From the NCBI GenBank assembly GCA_026537415.1, contig JAFNMF010000029.1, positions 90,593 to 154,592 of the forward strand: a DNA stretch of 64,000 nucleotides, read 5' to 3'. The stretch's first letter is position 1. The number at the start of each line of letters is the position of its first letter. This document shows positions 1 to 8,149 of this stretch, in pieces. The translations under genes and the position numbers were made by a program. The notes beneath the pieces are model-generated. The model saw only the letters and a program-made list of their open reading frames with translations. It was not told the DNA's origin and ran no database searches. The stretch comes from Acetobacteraceae bacterium B3987 (GTDB taxonomy: Bacteria; Pseudomonadota; Alphaproteobacteria; Acetobacterales; Acetobacteraceae).

Positions 1-105
1 GCAGCGGCGACCTGCCACCTCGCCAATCCCACCAAAGACCGCCAGCTGACCGGCGTCATTCTCGTAACCTTCAGCGATGGAAGCACGGACTATGCCCAGT
101 TCTGA
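1..105 (+). CDS. Phage baseplate/tail protein, C-terminal fragment
   Basis: The first reading frame is open from the window edge to a TGA at 103-105 and gives 34 residues ending in DGSTDYAQF. Only the C-terminus is present, so the family cannot be named. Its position directly upstream of, and overlapping, the baseplate J gene suggests a small baseplate component of the gpW/gp25 or late-control kind. That is inference from gene order in contractile-tail phages. The stop overlaps the start of the next gene, which points to translational coupling within one late operon. Confidence 0.5.
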   Translation, partial: AAATCHLANPTKDRQLTGVILVTFSDGSTDYAQF

Positions 106-1318
106 CGCCACAACCAATGTCCCGGCTCCCTCCCTTACCGAGGCAGGCTTTGTAGCCCCTTCGGAGCAAGACATCCTTTCCGGCGTTCTGGCCGACATGA
201 ACGCTGCCCTAGGTGGGGGTGCCAACACGGCCCTTTCCACACCACAGGGGCAGATCGCCCTTTCTGAAACTGCCATTCTGGGTGACTTTCTGGGGGCGAT
301 GATTGCCGTCTTCAATGGCGTGGACCCCGCCTCTTCCTCTGGCCGGATGCAAGATGCCATCGGGCGCATCTACTTCATGGAACGCAGGGCCGCCACAGCA
401 ACGACCGTCACGGTGCAGGCCAGCGTGAACGCTCCCGGCCAGACCATCGCAGCGGGAACAGTCGTAGCGCAGGGCAGTGATGGGAACCTCTACATAGCCC
501 CGCAGGCCGTCACGCTTCCCCAAGCCAGCACGGCCAACTTTGACCTTGCCTGTCAGACAACGGGGGCCATCACATGCCCTGCCAACAGCCTGACGCTCTA
601 TCAGGCCGGGTTAGGGCTGGCCTCACTCGCCAATGCTGCCCCCGGAGCCACAGGGGCCGAAGCCGAAAACCGCACCGACTTTGAAGCACGGCGACAGGCT
701 AGCGTGGCGGCCAACAGCATCGGGCAGAATGCTTCCCTCATGGGGGCTTTGCTGGAGCTGCCCGGTGTGACTGATGCCTTTGTGACGGACAACCCATCCC
801 CAGCCGATGTTGTGCAGCAGGGCGTCACCATCCCGGCATACAGCCAGTATGTCCTTGTCGAAGGGGGCGACCCAGAAGCCATCGGGCAGGCCATCCTTCA
901 TAAGAAGCCACCCGGCATCCCAACCACAGGGGCGCAGAGCATCACCGTGCAGGATACCAACCCCGTCTATGCCGGGAACCAGCCATCCTACAGCTTCAAT
1001 TATGACCGACCGACGCCTGTGGCGGTGCATGTGGTCATGGAGATTGCAGCCTTGGACACGGTGCCATCCAATGCGGCACAGCTCATCCAGCAGGCCATTG
1101 TCTCTTACCTGACAACCGGGGAAAACCGCATCCGGCTAGGCAAGACCATCTATGCCTCCCGCTTATCCGCCGTGGTGGATGGTCTGGGTGATTGGGCCGA
1201 GGTGCTGACACTGACCATCGGCACGGATAGCAGCGCAGGACAGAACCGGCTTACCTTGCCGATCAACCAGCTTCCCACCGTGACGCCCGATACAGTCAAC
1301 GTGAAAGTGGTTCTATGA
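92..1318 (+). CDS. Phage baseplate assembly protein J (gp47/J-like)
   Basis: This 408-residue protein looks like a baseplate J/gp47 family wedge protein, which joins the baseplate to the tail of contractile-tail phages. The N-terminal part has the FVAPSEQDILSGVLADMNAA type of opening and the middle has the GAEAENRTDFEARR segment typical of the family. Its length is normal. An in-frame ATG also exists at 77, but the ATG at 92 has GGAAG about nine bases upstream and is preferred. The gene overlaps the preceding one by 14 bases and the next by 4 (ATGA), so the tail genes are translationally coupled. Confidence 0.85.
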   Translation: MPSSDATTNVPAPSLTEAGFVAPSEQDILSGVLADMNAALGGGANTALSTPQGQIALSETAILGDFLGAMIAVFNGVDPASSSGRMQDAIGRIYFMERRAATATTVTVQASVNAPGQTIAAGTVVAQGSDGNLYIAPQAVTLPQASTANFDLACQTTGAITCPANSLTLYQAGLGLASLANAAPGATGAEAENRTDFEARRQASVAANSIGQNASLMGALLELPGVTDAFVTDNPSPADVVQQGVTIPAYSQYVLVEGGDPEAIGQAILHKKPPGIPTTGAQSITVQDTNPVYAGNQPSYSFNYDRPTPVAVHVVMEIAALDTVPSNAAQLIQQAIVSYLTTGENRIRLGKTIYASRLSAVVDGLGDWAEVLTLTIGTDSSAGQNRLTLPINQLPTVTPDTVNVKVVL

Positions 1319-1911
1319 TCGACATTCGGGAAACCATCCTTGCCCAATATGCCAACAGCCCTGCCCTGACCGGCATTATCGAGCGGTTCAATGCAGCGGC
1401 GGACCCTCGCCGAATCATTGATCTATTTCTGCATGATGTCTGGAATCCCCTCACCGCTACCGGATGGGGTCTGGATGTATGGGGCCGGATTGTCGGGGCC
1501 GGGCGTGTCCTGAAGATCGACACCGTTGGTTATTGGGGTTTCTCACAGGGCTACCCTTCATCCCGCACCTTCGGGGAAGGCATCTGGTATTCCGGGCAGG
1601 CCGCTGCCAGCAACTACGCTTTGAGCGATGAAGCCTACCGGCAACTCATCTTCGCCAAGGCGGCGGCCAATATTTCCGATGGCTCCATCGCCGACATCAA
1701 CCGGATTCTCATGATCCTGTTTGGCAATAAGGGCCGCTGCTACGTCGCTAATACGAGCGACCATACCATGATGATCGTCTTCTCCTTCCAGCCTACGCCA
1801 GTGGATGTTGCCCTCATCGCCTCCGGCGTTCTGCCTCGCCCTTCCGGGGTGAAGTATCGCTACGCCTTCATCCCTCCCACGGAAAATGATTTCGAGAATG
1901 ACATCCTATGA
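1315..1911 (+). CDS. Phage tail protein, DUF2612-like
   Basis: This 198-residue protein follows baseplate J and overlaps it by four bases. It shows the pattern of DUF2612/tail-protein-I-like proteins: an N-terminal helix with QYANSPAL, then WNPLTATGWGLDVWGRIVG, then a central LSDEAYRQLIFAKAAANISDG segment and a C-terminal VLPRPSGVKY strand. In related phages this gene sits between the baseplate wedge and the tail fibre and probably links the two. It overlaps the fibre gene downstream by four bases. The family call is from memory of the motif pattern; the tail role is supported by gene order. Confidence 0.75.
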   Translation: MIDIRETILAQYANSPALTGIIERFNAAADPRRIIDLFLHDVWNPLTATGWGLDVWGRIVGAGRVLKIDTVGYWGFSQGYPSSRTFGEGIWYSGQAAASNYALSDEAYRQLIFAKAAANISDGSIADINRILMILFGNKGRCYVANTSDHTMMIVFSFQPTPVDVALIASGVLPRPSGVKYRYAFIPPTENDFENDIL

Positions 1912-2864
1912 AGAGTTCTGATCTCCCCACAAAGATCGCCGTCCCCTTCGCCCAGAATGCAGGCTTGTCCTACCGGCGGGACGTTCCCCTGCAAAGCAGC
2001 GATGCCGGGGCAGCCTCTTTCATGCTGGGCTTCCCGCCGCTGACCTTCCAGCCCACAGGGGCGGGCGGCTCGCCCGTGGATGGGCGGGACATGAATGGCA
2101 TCCTGTATGCGCTTTCCTCCATTGCCCGGTCATGGTGTGCAGGCACTACACTGACCTTCGATCAGAGTTTCGCTCAGGCCGTTGGCGGCTACCCTTTGGG
2201 GGCCGTCCTGCGTTCTGCCACAGATCCAACCATTCTTCTCATCAGCCAGCGGGACGCCAACCAGACAGACCCGGCAGATGATGCAGAAGAAGCCCTCTGG
2301 AAGCCCATCGGGGCCGGGACCCTTACCTCTGTGGCGCAGTCCCTCGCTGGCAAGGTAAGCCGGACAGGCGACACCATGACGGGCAGCCTGTTCATGACAG
2401 GCACCTACAGCCTCAATGGCGGCCTTGCGACCGTTCCCATTGGGGCACAGATGGACCAGACACAGATCTATCTCCAGCTGGCAAAAGGGACCGATAATAC
2501 GATCTCGGGTACCCTGACCTTCCGGGACAGCAGCGGCGGCTACCATGACGTTCTGACCGTCACCCCTCGGGGCAACATCCTGTCCGTAAGGGGAAACCCC
2601 TTCCTTGAAGTCGGCTCGAACAGCGACCAACCCATGCGGATGGAGGCTTTCACAGCCATTGCCGATAGCGGGCAGCGTGTGACCTTTCCGAAAGGGTTTT
2701 CTGGAACACCCGTTAGCATCATCGTCAATGCGCTTGAAGCTAACTGGAGCTGTGCGGCGGCTGAAGGCACATGGGCCGCTGATGGCTTCACCATAACCAG
2801 CTATGCCACCAACACAGCAGGCAGACCCCAAAAGATTTCCGTCATGGCCGTGGGGCCTGTGTGA
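1908..2864 (+). CDS. Phage tail fibre protein
   Basis: This 318-residue protein opens with a stretch typical of the virion-anchoring part of tail fibres (FAQNAGLSYRRDVP, then GGSPVDGRDMNGILYALSS). A central strand-rich region contains SRTGDTMTGSLFMTG, a common fibre motif. The C-terminal 75 residues (about 244-318) have the pattern F-x-(9-10)-FPKGFSGTPVSIIVNA and resemble the ends of the proteins at 2872 and 6873. They are probably a receptor-binding domain. Translation couples to the previous gene by a four-base overlap. It is most likely a short tail fibre at the baseplate rim. Confidence 0.75.
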   Translation: MKSSDLPTKIAVPFAQNAGLSYRRDVPLQSSDAGAASFMLGFPPLTFQPTGAGGSPVDGRDMNGILYALSSIARSWCAGTTLTFDQSFAQAVGGYPLGAVLRSATDPTILLISQRDANQTDPADDAEEALWKPIGAGTLTSVAQSLAGKVSRTGDTMTGSLFMTGTYSLNGGLATVPIGAQMDQTQIYLQLAKGTDNTISGTLTFRDSSGGYHDVLTVTPRGNILSVRGNPFLEVGSNSDQPMRMEAFTAIADSGQRVTFPKGFSGTPVSIIVNALEANWSCAAAEGTWAADGFTITSYATNTAGRPQKISVMAVGPV

Positions 2865-2871
2865 GGACAAG

Positions 2872-4878
2872 ATGACAGCCCAAAACACAACGCCTAATTG
2901 GCGTTCCTACACCACCACCGGCAACCCGGTTGATATTGTTCCGTCCCCTACCGTGGCGAAGGCCATCGGACAAAAGGTTGATGCTCAGAACGGGCAGGCC
3001 GAAGGGTTGGCTCTGGATGGCACCACGACCCTCTCCGGCCTGACAGTGGACCGGGTATTAGGCAGGTTTTCGACCCTGCCTGTAACGGATTTCGGCGTTG
3101 TGGATGACCCGGACGGCCAGCATGTCGACGACAATACAGCCGCCTACCAGACCGCCCTTGATGCCTGTGCGGGGCAGCATCAGCTTCTGCATCCGGCGGG
3201 TCTTTCCGTTGTGCTGCACAATATCCAGATCACCAAATCGGACACGATCCTGATTCTGGATGGCAGCCTCACCCTTGCCCCCAACAGCAACACGAACTGT
3301 CTGGACATTTACGCCCCCGGCAAAACGCTTGAGCGCATCTCCATCACGGGGCGGGGTGTCATTGATGGCAATGGCTCCAACCAGCAGGGGGGCCAGACAG
3401 CCGTAGCGGGCGGCATCTGTGCCAACACGCTCAGCCATACAGGCAACACACCGGATGATCCGGCTTCCCCGACACTCATCGACAGCCTTCTGATCTCAGG
3501 TATTACGATCAGAGACACCTTCAACTGGCCGATTTCGCTAGGTCATATCAGCAACAGCCTTGTTTCCGGGGTAACGCTACTGAATGGCGGGAACTCCCCA
3601 CAATTCATCTGGTCCGCTGATAATTGCTGGTTCAATGATAGCGTATCGGCTGGCCATACGGATGGCGGCTTTGTCTTCTACATGGGATGCCGAAAATGCG
3701 GGGCATCCGGCAATAGTGTCTATGGCAACCATGACGGGATCGGGGTTTATTCCGACGCCTCCAGCCAGCCGGCTAATGATGGAATCATCATTTCCGGCAA
3801 CCACGTCCACGATAACCGAGATAACGGCATCGGCATTACCACAATGGTGCAGACTTCCGCCGCCATCACGCAGCGAAACATTCTGGTTACCGGCAATACC
3901 CTGACCAACAACAACACGGGTGGCCGCAATGGTGGTGGGTCCATCGGCATTGTAGCTGCCTATGGGGTCAGGGTTTCAGGGAATAGGGTTACGCAGGACG
4001 GGTCAACCACAACCAGCGGGCAGCCCGTTTACTCGCTCTATGTGTCGGATAGCTGCCAGAACATCGTTATAACGGATAACAGCTTCGAAAATGTAGGAAG
4101 CCAGACGAACCCCGGAACGGCCATTTACATTAACAAGGCATCTGGCTGTTCCATCCAGAACAACACGATTGCCGATAGTGGTGGGGCTTCTGGTGTAACA
4201 CGGGCAGGCATTGGTGGTATCCTCGGGCCACGCTGCATTATGGGTGGGAACATCGCATTAACGCCACTGAGCGGCTCTCTTCTATCCCTGCAATGGCCTG
4301 ATGATGCGGTATTTCTGGGACAGCCGGACGGCAATGGCGGGCAGAGAAATAACCTGTCCCTCCTCACCCAGCTTACAGTGGGTGGCGAATACACCTACAA
4401 CAACCAGACCCTTAGTCAGCCGGTTGCAGCTTCAGCATCTGACGGGCTGTTTTCCTTTCAGGCAGTGCGAGGCAGCACGGACGCCCTGACAGGGGGCCGC
4501 TTCGTGCTTCAGACCAAGGCGGGCCTGTACCGGCAGTTTGTCATGTCCGGCGATGGGGCACTGTCAAGCCCGGTTGGCACATTGCTGGCAGGCGACAGAG
4601 GGGCCAACGGGCTTCCGCTCTATGCCCAGCGGTTCACAGTCCGGGCGGGGCACGGGGACTTTGTGGCCTTCCCACGGGCCTTTGCTACGAACGACGTGTC
4701 AGTGTTCGTGGCTCCGTCCTTTGATGGAACCAACATGCAGCTTGCCGGTTCCTCGACGGTCTCACCCCCTACTCAGTCTGGATTCACGCTTGGGAAATAT
4801 TGGGTTGGCGGCGGCGGGGCTAATGTAGCACCGGCTGGGAAAGTAACCATCCTGGCCATAGGCGAGATCTCACCCTGA
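2872..4878 (+). CDS. Phage tailspike with parallel beta-helix (pectate-lyase-like fold)
   Basis: This 668-residue protein has an N-terminal FGVVDDP...DDNTAAYQTALDAC segment, which matches the start of pectate-lyase-3-type right-handed beta-helix domains. It is followed by many short Asn/Gly-rich rungs with repeated ISGNHVHDN-like turns (about residues 190-460), the hallmark of phage depolymerase spikes. The C-terminal 85 residues carry the FTVRAGHGDFVAFPRAFA domain shared with two neighbours. The start at 2872 is chosen because TGAGGA, overlapping the previous stop, is a good ribosome-binding site; an upstream ATG at 2803 lies inside the preceding gene. It probably binds or cuts a surface polysaccharide; no catalytic residues can be assigned. 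Confidence 0.8.
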   Translation: MTAQNTTPNWRSYTTTGNPVDIVPSPTVAKAIGQKVDAQNGQAEGLALDGTTTLSGLTVDRVLGRFSTLPVTDFGVVDDPDGQHVDDNTAAYQTALDACAGQHQLLHPAGLSVVLHNIQITKSDTILILDGSLTLAPNSNTNCLDIYAPGKTLERISITGRGVIDGNGSNQQGGQTAVAGGICANTLSHTGNTPDDPASPTLIDSLLISGITIRDTFNWPISLGHISNSLVSGVTLLNGGNSPQFIWSADNCWFNDSVSAGHTDGGFVFYMGCRKCGASGNSVYGNHDGIGVYSDASSQPANDGIIISGNHVHDNRDNGIGITTMVQTSAAITQRNILVTGNTLTNNNTGGRNGGGSIGIVAAYGVRVSGNRVTQDGSTTTSGQPVYSLYVSDSCQNIVITDNSFENVGSQTNPGTAIYINKASGCSIQNNTIADSGGASGVTRAGIGGILGPRCIMGGNIALTPLSGSLLSLQWPDDAVFLGQPDGNGGQRNNLSLLTQLTVGGEYTYNNQTLSQPVAASASDGLFSFQAVRGSTDALTGGRFVLQTKAGLYRQFVMSGDGALSSPVGTLLAGDRGANGLPLYAQRFTVRAGHGDFVAFPRAFATNDVSVFVAPSFDGTNMQLAGSSTVSPPTQSGFTLGKYWVGGGGANVAPAGKVTILAIGEISP

Positions 4879-4901
4879 CATTATCTGGCTCTCTAACCTT
4901 G

Positions 4902-4930
4902 AAACCCTCCCCCGATCGGGAGGGTTTTTT
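4902..4930 (+). terminator. Rho-independent terminator after the tailspike gene
   Basis: AAACCCTCCC at 4902-4911 pairs perfectly with GGGAGGGTTT at 4918-4927 around a six-base loop, followed by a T run to 4930. It ends the baseplate-tailspike transcription unit and separates it from the GH32 cassette. Confidence 0.9.
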
Positions 4931-4984
4931 ATGGCCACAACCCTCCTCCGTGAGGGGCAAACCACTCCTCACAGGGGAAGGCTG

Positions 4985-5290
4985 ATGCCTTCCATTCTCC
5001 AACAATACCGAGAGATTTTTGTGACTGACACCATACCAACCGCTCTGGCCTCGCTGAACGGGGCCGGAGGCGTGCGGGCTGGGGACCTTGTGCAGGTTTC
5101 TGCACTGAATGCCCCCCTGCCCGACAGTGAGGTTACGGGCATCGTGCGTGTGGACGTGTTCGAAACTGACTGGAGCGACTACGGTCGCGCCTGCCAGATG
5201 ATGCGTCTATCCGCTCTGTCCCAGACATTACGCAACTGGGCACGCGAGGCACAACGTGCGTCCCATCAAGCTGCAGGAGTACCATCATGA
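4985..5290 (+). CDS. Small unknown phage protein upstream of GH32 enzyme
   Basis: This 101-residue protein matches no family I recognise. It begins MPSILQQYREIF and is mixed polar with no membrane segment or signal peptide. The ATG at 4985 is preferred because AGGGGAAGG lies just upstream. An in-frame ATG at 4931 falls immediately after the terminator T run and has no ribosome-binding site. The stop overlaps the start of the GH32 gene (ATGA at 5287-5290), so the two are translationally coupled and may act together, for example as an assembly chaperone or virion adaptor for the enzyme. That role is inference. Confidence 0.6.
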   Translation: MPSILQQYREIFVTDTIPTALASLNGAGGVRAGDLVQVSALNAPLPDSEVTGIVRVDVFETDWSDYGRACQMMRLSALSQTLRNWAREAQRASHQAAGVPS

Positions 5291-6864
5291 CGCCTGCACA
5301 AGTCCTTAGTGAAGCCAACACATTAGAGCGTGTCCTGCCTACAACACGCTATTACCCGCTCCGCCATATGGCGCCCTACCCGGTGAAGGGAGGAACCAGC
5401 TGGCAGAATGATGGGCAAAATTTTGTATTTGACCCTTATTCTGGCCTATGGCGCACCTGGGCCCTAGGCAATCCTGATTGGAAGCCAGCTGACGGGTTTC
5501 CACAAACAAGCTGGATTGAATATGCCGGCCCGGCCCTCGACCAGATGGTACCCTTAGGGGTCCGGCTGGACAGAGCAGACTATTCAGCTGACATTTATAC
5601 ATCTGGTTCTGTCTTTGTGGATTGGCACAACAAGCTAGGGCGAGGCCACGGAGCCGCTTGGTACTTTGTTGCTACCCTCTCTGCCGAGCATTTACAGGCA
5701 CTCATGCTGCTAACGGCTCCAGCCCTTGGCACAACTCCACATGTACAAGGTATCGTCATTCCCAATGATGCCGTTCCGCCAGACCAGCGAGGGCCGGGAC
5801 TGGATCTGCGTGATTGCCGGGTATTCTGGGACGATGCACATGACCAGCTAGTGCTCTCGGCCACCTGCGGGGCAAAATTCATATTTTTCGCCTCAACGGA
5901 CGGCTTCAACTGGCGGTATCTCTCCACATTGGCCGGCCCCGGCCCACTAGTGGAATGTCCGAACATGCTGCAAGTGCCATTGCACGATGCTAACGGTTCA
6001 CCCACCGGGAAAACACGCTGGGTGATTCTGGGTGCCGTGCAGGGGACCTGGTCAGGTGCCACGGACAGTTTTGAATGTTGTGCTGTCTGGGTCGGTAACT
6101 GGGATGGTACTACCTTCACCCCGGATGCAGGATATCCATTGCCTGTTGATTACGGGCCGGACAGCTATGCCAGCACGACCGGCACGGACCATCTTGGCCG
6201 ACCCTTCATGGGATATTGGCTGGGCAACTGGGAATATTGCACCAGGGTAATGCCTTTTGAAGGCTTCCAGAACATTCAGGGCCTACCACGCCAGTGCTGG
6301 TTACAGCCTGATTCCTCCGGCGTTGTGCGGCTCTTTTCTGCACCTCTGGAGACCGATCTGGATGCTTATAGCACCAGCTACGCAGGCAGTCACCAGACTC
6401 TGGACAGCACAACGGCGTATGCATGGCCAAACCAGGCCATCCCAACTGGGAAATGCGCCCGGGTGGATATCACTCTGGAGCGGATTGGCGAAAGCTGGCC
6501 AGAAACCATCACGTTGCAACTGCGTGCAGGAACGGTCAACGGACAGTCCTTCCATACCGACTTAACCGTAAATGGAACGACGGGAACGGTCATTCTGGAC
6601 CGCTCCAAAGCTGGCTCTGAAGGACCTGCTGCACCTGTGCCTGCCTCTTGGACACGCCCTTACACCATGCCAGCCAGTCTGGGCGTAACGAGCGGCAAAA
6701 CCATTACCTTGAGCGTGCTGCTGGATAGCTGCTCGGTCGAGGCATTCATCAATGGGGGACTAGGCAGCATGGCTGCGCTGATCTTCCCCCCTGACACCTG
6801 CCAGGGTCTCTCCCTGACAGCGAGCGGAACGGTTTCTGCCACCGCAACAATCCATCATTATTGA
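5287..6864 (+). CDS. Glycoside hydrolase family 32 enzyme (fructanase/levanase-like) in phage tail cassette
   Basis: This 525-residue protein has the ordered motifs of GH32. WQND at residues 39-42 corresponds to WMNDPNG with Asp42 as nucleophile. YTSGSVFVDWHN near 104-115 corresponds to the FSGS...D motif. RDC at 175-177 corresponds to RDP, and ECP at 223-225 carries the acid/base Glu223. The C-terminal beta-sandwich ends with SCSVEAFINGGLGS...IFP, the usual GH32C pattern. There is no signal peptide, so the enzyme is either built into the virion or released at lysis. Flanking genes are phage tail and fibre-like genes. The likely substrate is levan or another fructan of the host capsule; that is inference. 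The Pro-to-Cys and DPNG-to-DGQN changes are unusual, and the exact substrate (levan, inulin or sucrose) cannot be read. Confidence 0.85.
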   Translation: MTPAQVLSEANTLERVLPTTRYYPLRHMAPYPVKGGTSWQNDGQNFVFDPYSGLWRTWALGNPDWKPADGFPQTSWIEYAGPALDQMVPLGVRLDRADYSADIYTSGSVFVDWHNKLGRGHGAAWYFVATLSAEHLQALMLLTAPALGTTPHVQGIVIPNDAVPPDQRGPGLDLRDCRVFWDDAHDQLVLSATCGAKFIFFASTDGFNWRYLSTLAGPGPLVECPNMLQVPLHDANGSPTGKTRWVILGAVQGTWSGATDSFECCAVWVGNWDGTTFTPDAGYPLPVDYGPDSYASTTGTDHLGRPFMGYWLGNWEYCTRVMPFEGFQNIQGLPRQCWLQPDSSGVVRLFSAPLETDLDAYSTSYAGSHQTLDSTTAYAWPNQAIPTGKCARVDITLERIGESWPETITLQLRAGTVNGQSFHTDLTVNGTTGTVILDRSKAGSEGPAAPVPASWTRPYTMPASLGVTSGKTITLSVLLDSCSVEAFINGGLGSMAALIFPPDTCQGLSLTASGTVSATATIHHY

Positions 6865-6872
6865 GGTTTATT

Positions 6873-7523
6873 ATGAGCGACTTTACGCCTGGCCTTCCCA
6901 CCAAGAAAACACTCGTCTTTGTGGATAATAACGGCAACCGTTTTTCTACAGACATTGAAGTCAATCCCGGTGCCCCCGGCGCAGGAGGGACTGGTGGTGG
7001 TATCTCCCCGAATGGCGGAACAATCTCCGGAAACCTGGTCCTGGACGCTGGCAACGATGCCACGCCCTGGAGCGTTACCCCGCAAAACATCCTGCGCGTC
7101 GGCGACCACGAGGCGCATATTTCCGGCCAGATGACTGGCGAAGGAGACCTGCAGGTCCTGCTCGGGGTGGACAATTACGCCCCATGGGTATTCCGCCCGG
7201 GCAAGCATCTCATTTTCACCCCGACCGGGAATACTGTGGTTGAGGCGAACGATTCCGCCACAGCCCCGGTCCTGATCCAGCGTTTCAGTGTTACGGCAAA
7301 GAACGGGGATTATGTAGCATTCCCCAAAGCCTTCAGCAGCGACACCGTGCGAGTGATTGTGCCCTCCTATTTTGACGGCACGAGCTTTGTTCTCGGTGGG
7401 ACAGACCGCCAGAAACCGACTGACCGCAACGGCTTTACGCTAAGCAAATGGAGTGCTGGCCCGAACCCGGGCTGGAACAATTACGCCGATACAATGGACA
7501 TTATTGCCATCGGAGCTGGCTAA
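6873..7523 (+). CDS. Short tail-fibre-like protein with shared C-terminal domain
   Basis: This 216-residue protein has an N-terminal strand (PTKKTLVFVDNNGNRF), a Gly-rich linker near residues 35-50, and a C-terminal domain from about residue 134 (FSVTAKNGDYVAFPKAFS...GFTLSKW...IIAIGAG). The C-terminal domain closely matches the end of the tailspike at 2872-4878. The ATG at 6873 follows TGAGG at 6862-6866 and is chosen over an upstream TTG. It sits nine bases after the GH32 stop, so it probably belongs to the same cassette. It may be a receptor-binding or host-attachment subunit paired with the enzyme. Confidence 0.7.
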   Translation: MSDFTPGLPTKKTLVFVDNNGNRFSTDIEVNPGAPGAGGTGGGISPNGGTISGNLVLDAGNDATPWSVTPQNILRVGDHEAHISGQMTGEGDLQVLLGVDNYAPWVFRPGKHLIFTPTGNTVVEANDSATAPVLIQRFSVTAKNGDYVAFPKAFSSDTVRVIVPSYFDGTSFVLGGTDRQKPTDRNGFTLSKWSAGPNPGWNNYADTMDIIAIGAG

Positions 7524-7531
7524 TCTATCAG

Positions 7532-7580
7532 TGCCTCAACCGAGGCAGTGGCTGGCCCTGCCACTGAACAGGCAGGGCCA
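7532..7580 (+). terminator. Tandem hairpins ending the GH32 cassette
   Basis: Two hairpins follow each other. TGCCTC/GAGGCA lies at 7532-7547, and a perfect ten-base-pair stem TGGCCCTGCC/GGCAGGGCCA lies at 7553-7580. The sequence after the second stem is pyrimidine-rich but lacks a long T run, so termination may be partial. With the terminator at 4902 it brackets the GH32 cassette. Confidence 0.6.
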
Positions 7581-7613
7581 TATCTCTTACCCCTCTATGA
7601 TAAAGAACCCATC

Positions 7614-7847
7614 ATGAACCTGTACTTCGCAGGCGGTATCCTGCTCTCCGTACTGGGGTTCCTCGGCGGTCTGGTCTGGTTCTCCAACCAGGCCGGACGC
7701 CATAGTGCCGAGGTCACCACCAGCGAGCGGGATACTGCCAACGCCAATGCCACGGCCTGCGCCACTCACGCCATGCTGGAGGCCCGCACAAACGGCGTGC
7801 GTAATATTGCTGGGCTGACGGGAGAGCTGGACCGAGGGACGTTCTGA
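7614..7847 (+). CDS. Small single-pass membrane protein, probable inner-membrane spanin
   Basis: This 77-residue protein has one N-terminal transmembrane helix (about residues 3-22, FAGGILLSVLGFLGGLVWF) and a polar helical tail. That is the layout of inner-membrane spanins of the Rz type, although the tail is short. The start at 7614 is chosen because an upstream in-frame ATG at 7548 lies in the terminator hairpin. The stop overlaps the start of the next gene by one base, and that gene encodes an Rz1-like lipoprotein. Pairing with an outer-membrane spanin is the main support. A small holin is the alternative. Confidence 0.55.
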   Translation: MNLYFAGGILLSVLGFLGGLVWFSNQAGRHSAEVTTSERDTANANATACATHAMLEARTNGVRNIAGLTGELDRGTF

Positions 7848-8086
7848 TGCACGGCCTCTCCTCCCCCACGCTAGCCTTTGCCGGGGTAATGCTGGCTGCT
7901 CTGCTTTCCGGCTGCTCCTCTGCCACACTTAGACCCGTTTGCCCACCGCTGGTAACATATAACCGACAAGAGCAAGCCGCTCTCGCTGGAGAAATACGAA
8001 CCCATCCCGACCTTACCGAGATGCCGCTCTTCCTCGCCGATTACGCTAATGAACGCAACGAGTTGCGAGCCGCCTGTAAACCATGA
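7847..8086 (+). CDS. Rz1-like outer-membrane spanin lipoprotein
   Basis: This 79-residue lipoprotein has a short signal sequence ending in the lipobox LLSGC with the lipidated Cys at residue 23. The mature part begins near CPPLVTYNRQEQAALAGEI and ends YANERNELRAACKP, the pattern of Rz1/LysC-like o-spanins of phages. The o-spanin joins the inner-membrane spanin across the periplasm and fuses the membranes at the last step of lysis. The start overlaps the previous stop (TGATG), typical of coupled spanin pairs. Confidence 0.75.
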   Translation: MHGLSSPTLAFAGVMLAALLSGCSSATLRPVCPPLVTYNRQEQAALAGEIRTHPDLTEMPLFLADYANERNELRAACKP

Positions 8087-8108
8087 CCCTCACCAAAGCC
8101 TGACCACT

Positions 8109-8133
8109 AACCGCCCTTTGAGGCGGTTTTTTT
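8109..8133 (+). terminator. Rho-independent terminator after the spanin genes
   Basis: AACCGCC at 8109-8115 pairs with GGCGGTT at 8122-8128 around a six-base loop and runs into seven T bases. It lies 22 bases after the lipoprotein stop. Confidence 0.85.
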
Positions 8134-8149
8134 GTGACCAGAGAATTCA

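Noticed and set aside
4931-4984. Upstream start for the small phage gene
   Set aside because: The ATG at 4931 follows the terminator T run directly, without a ribosome-binding site; 4985 has AGGGGAAGG.
7548-7613. Longer start for the small spanin-like gene
   Set aside because: The extra residues would be encoded by the terminator hairpin and would precede the membrane helix with an unnatural sequence.
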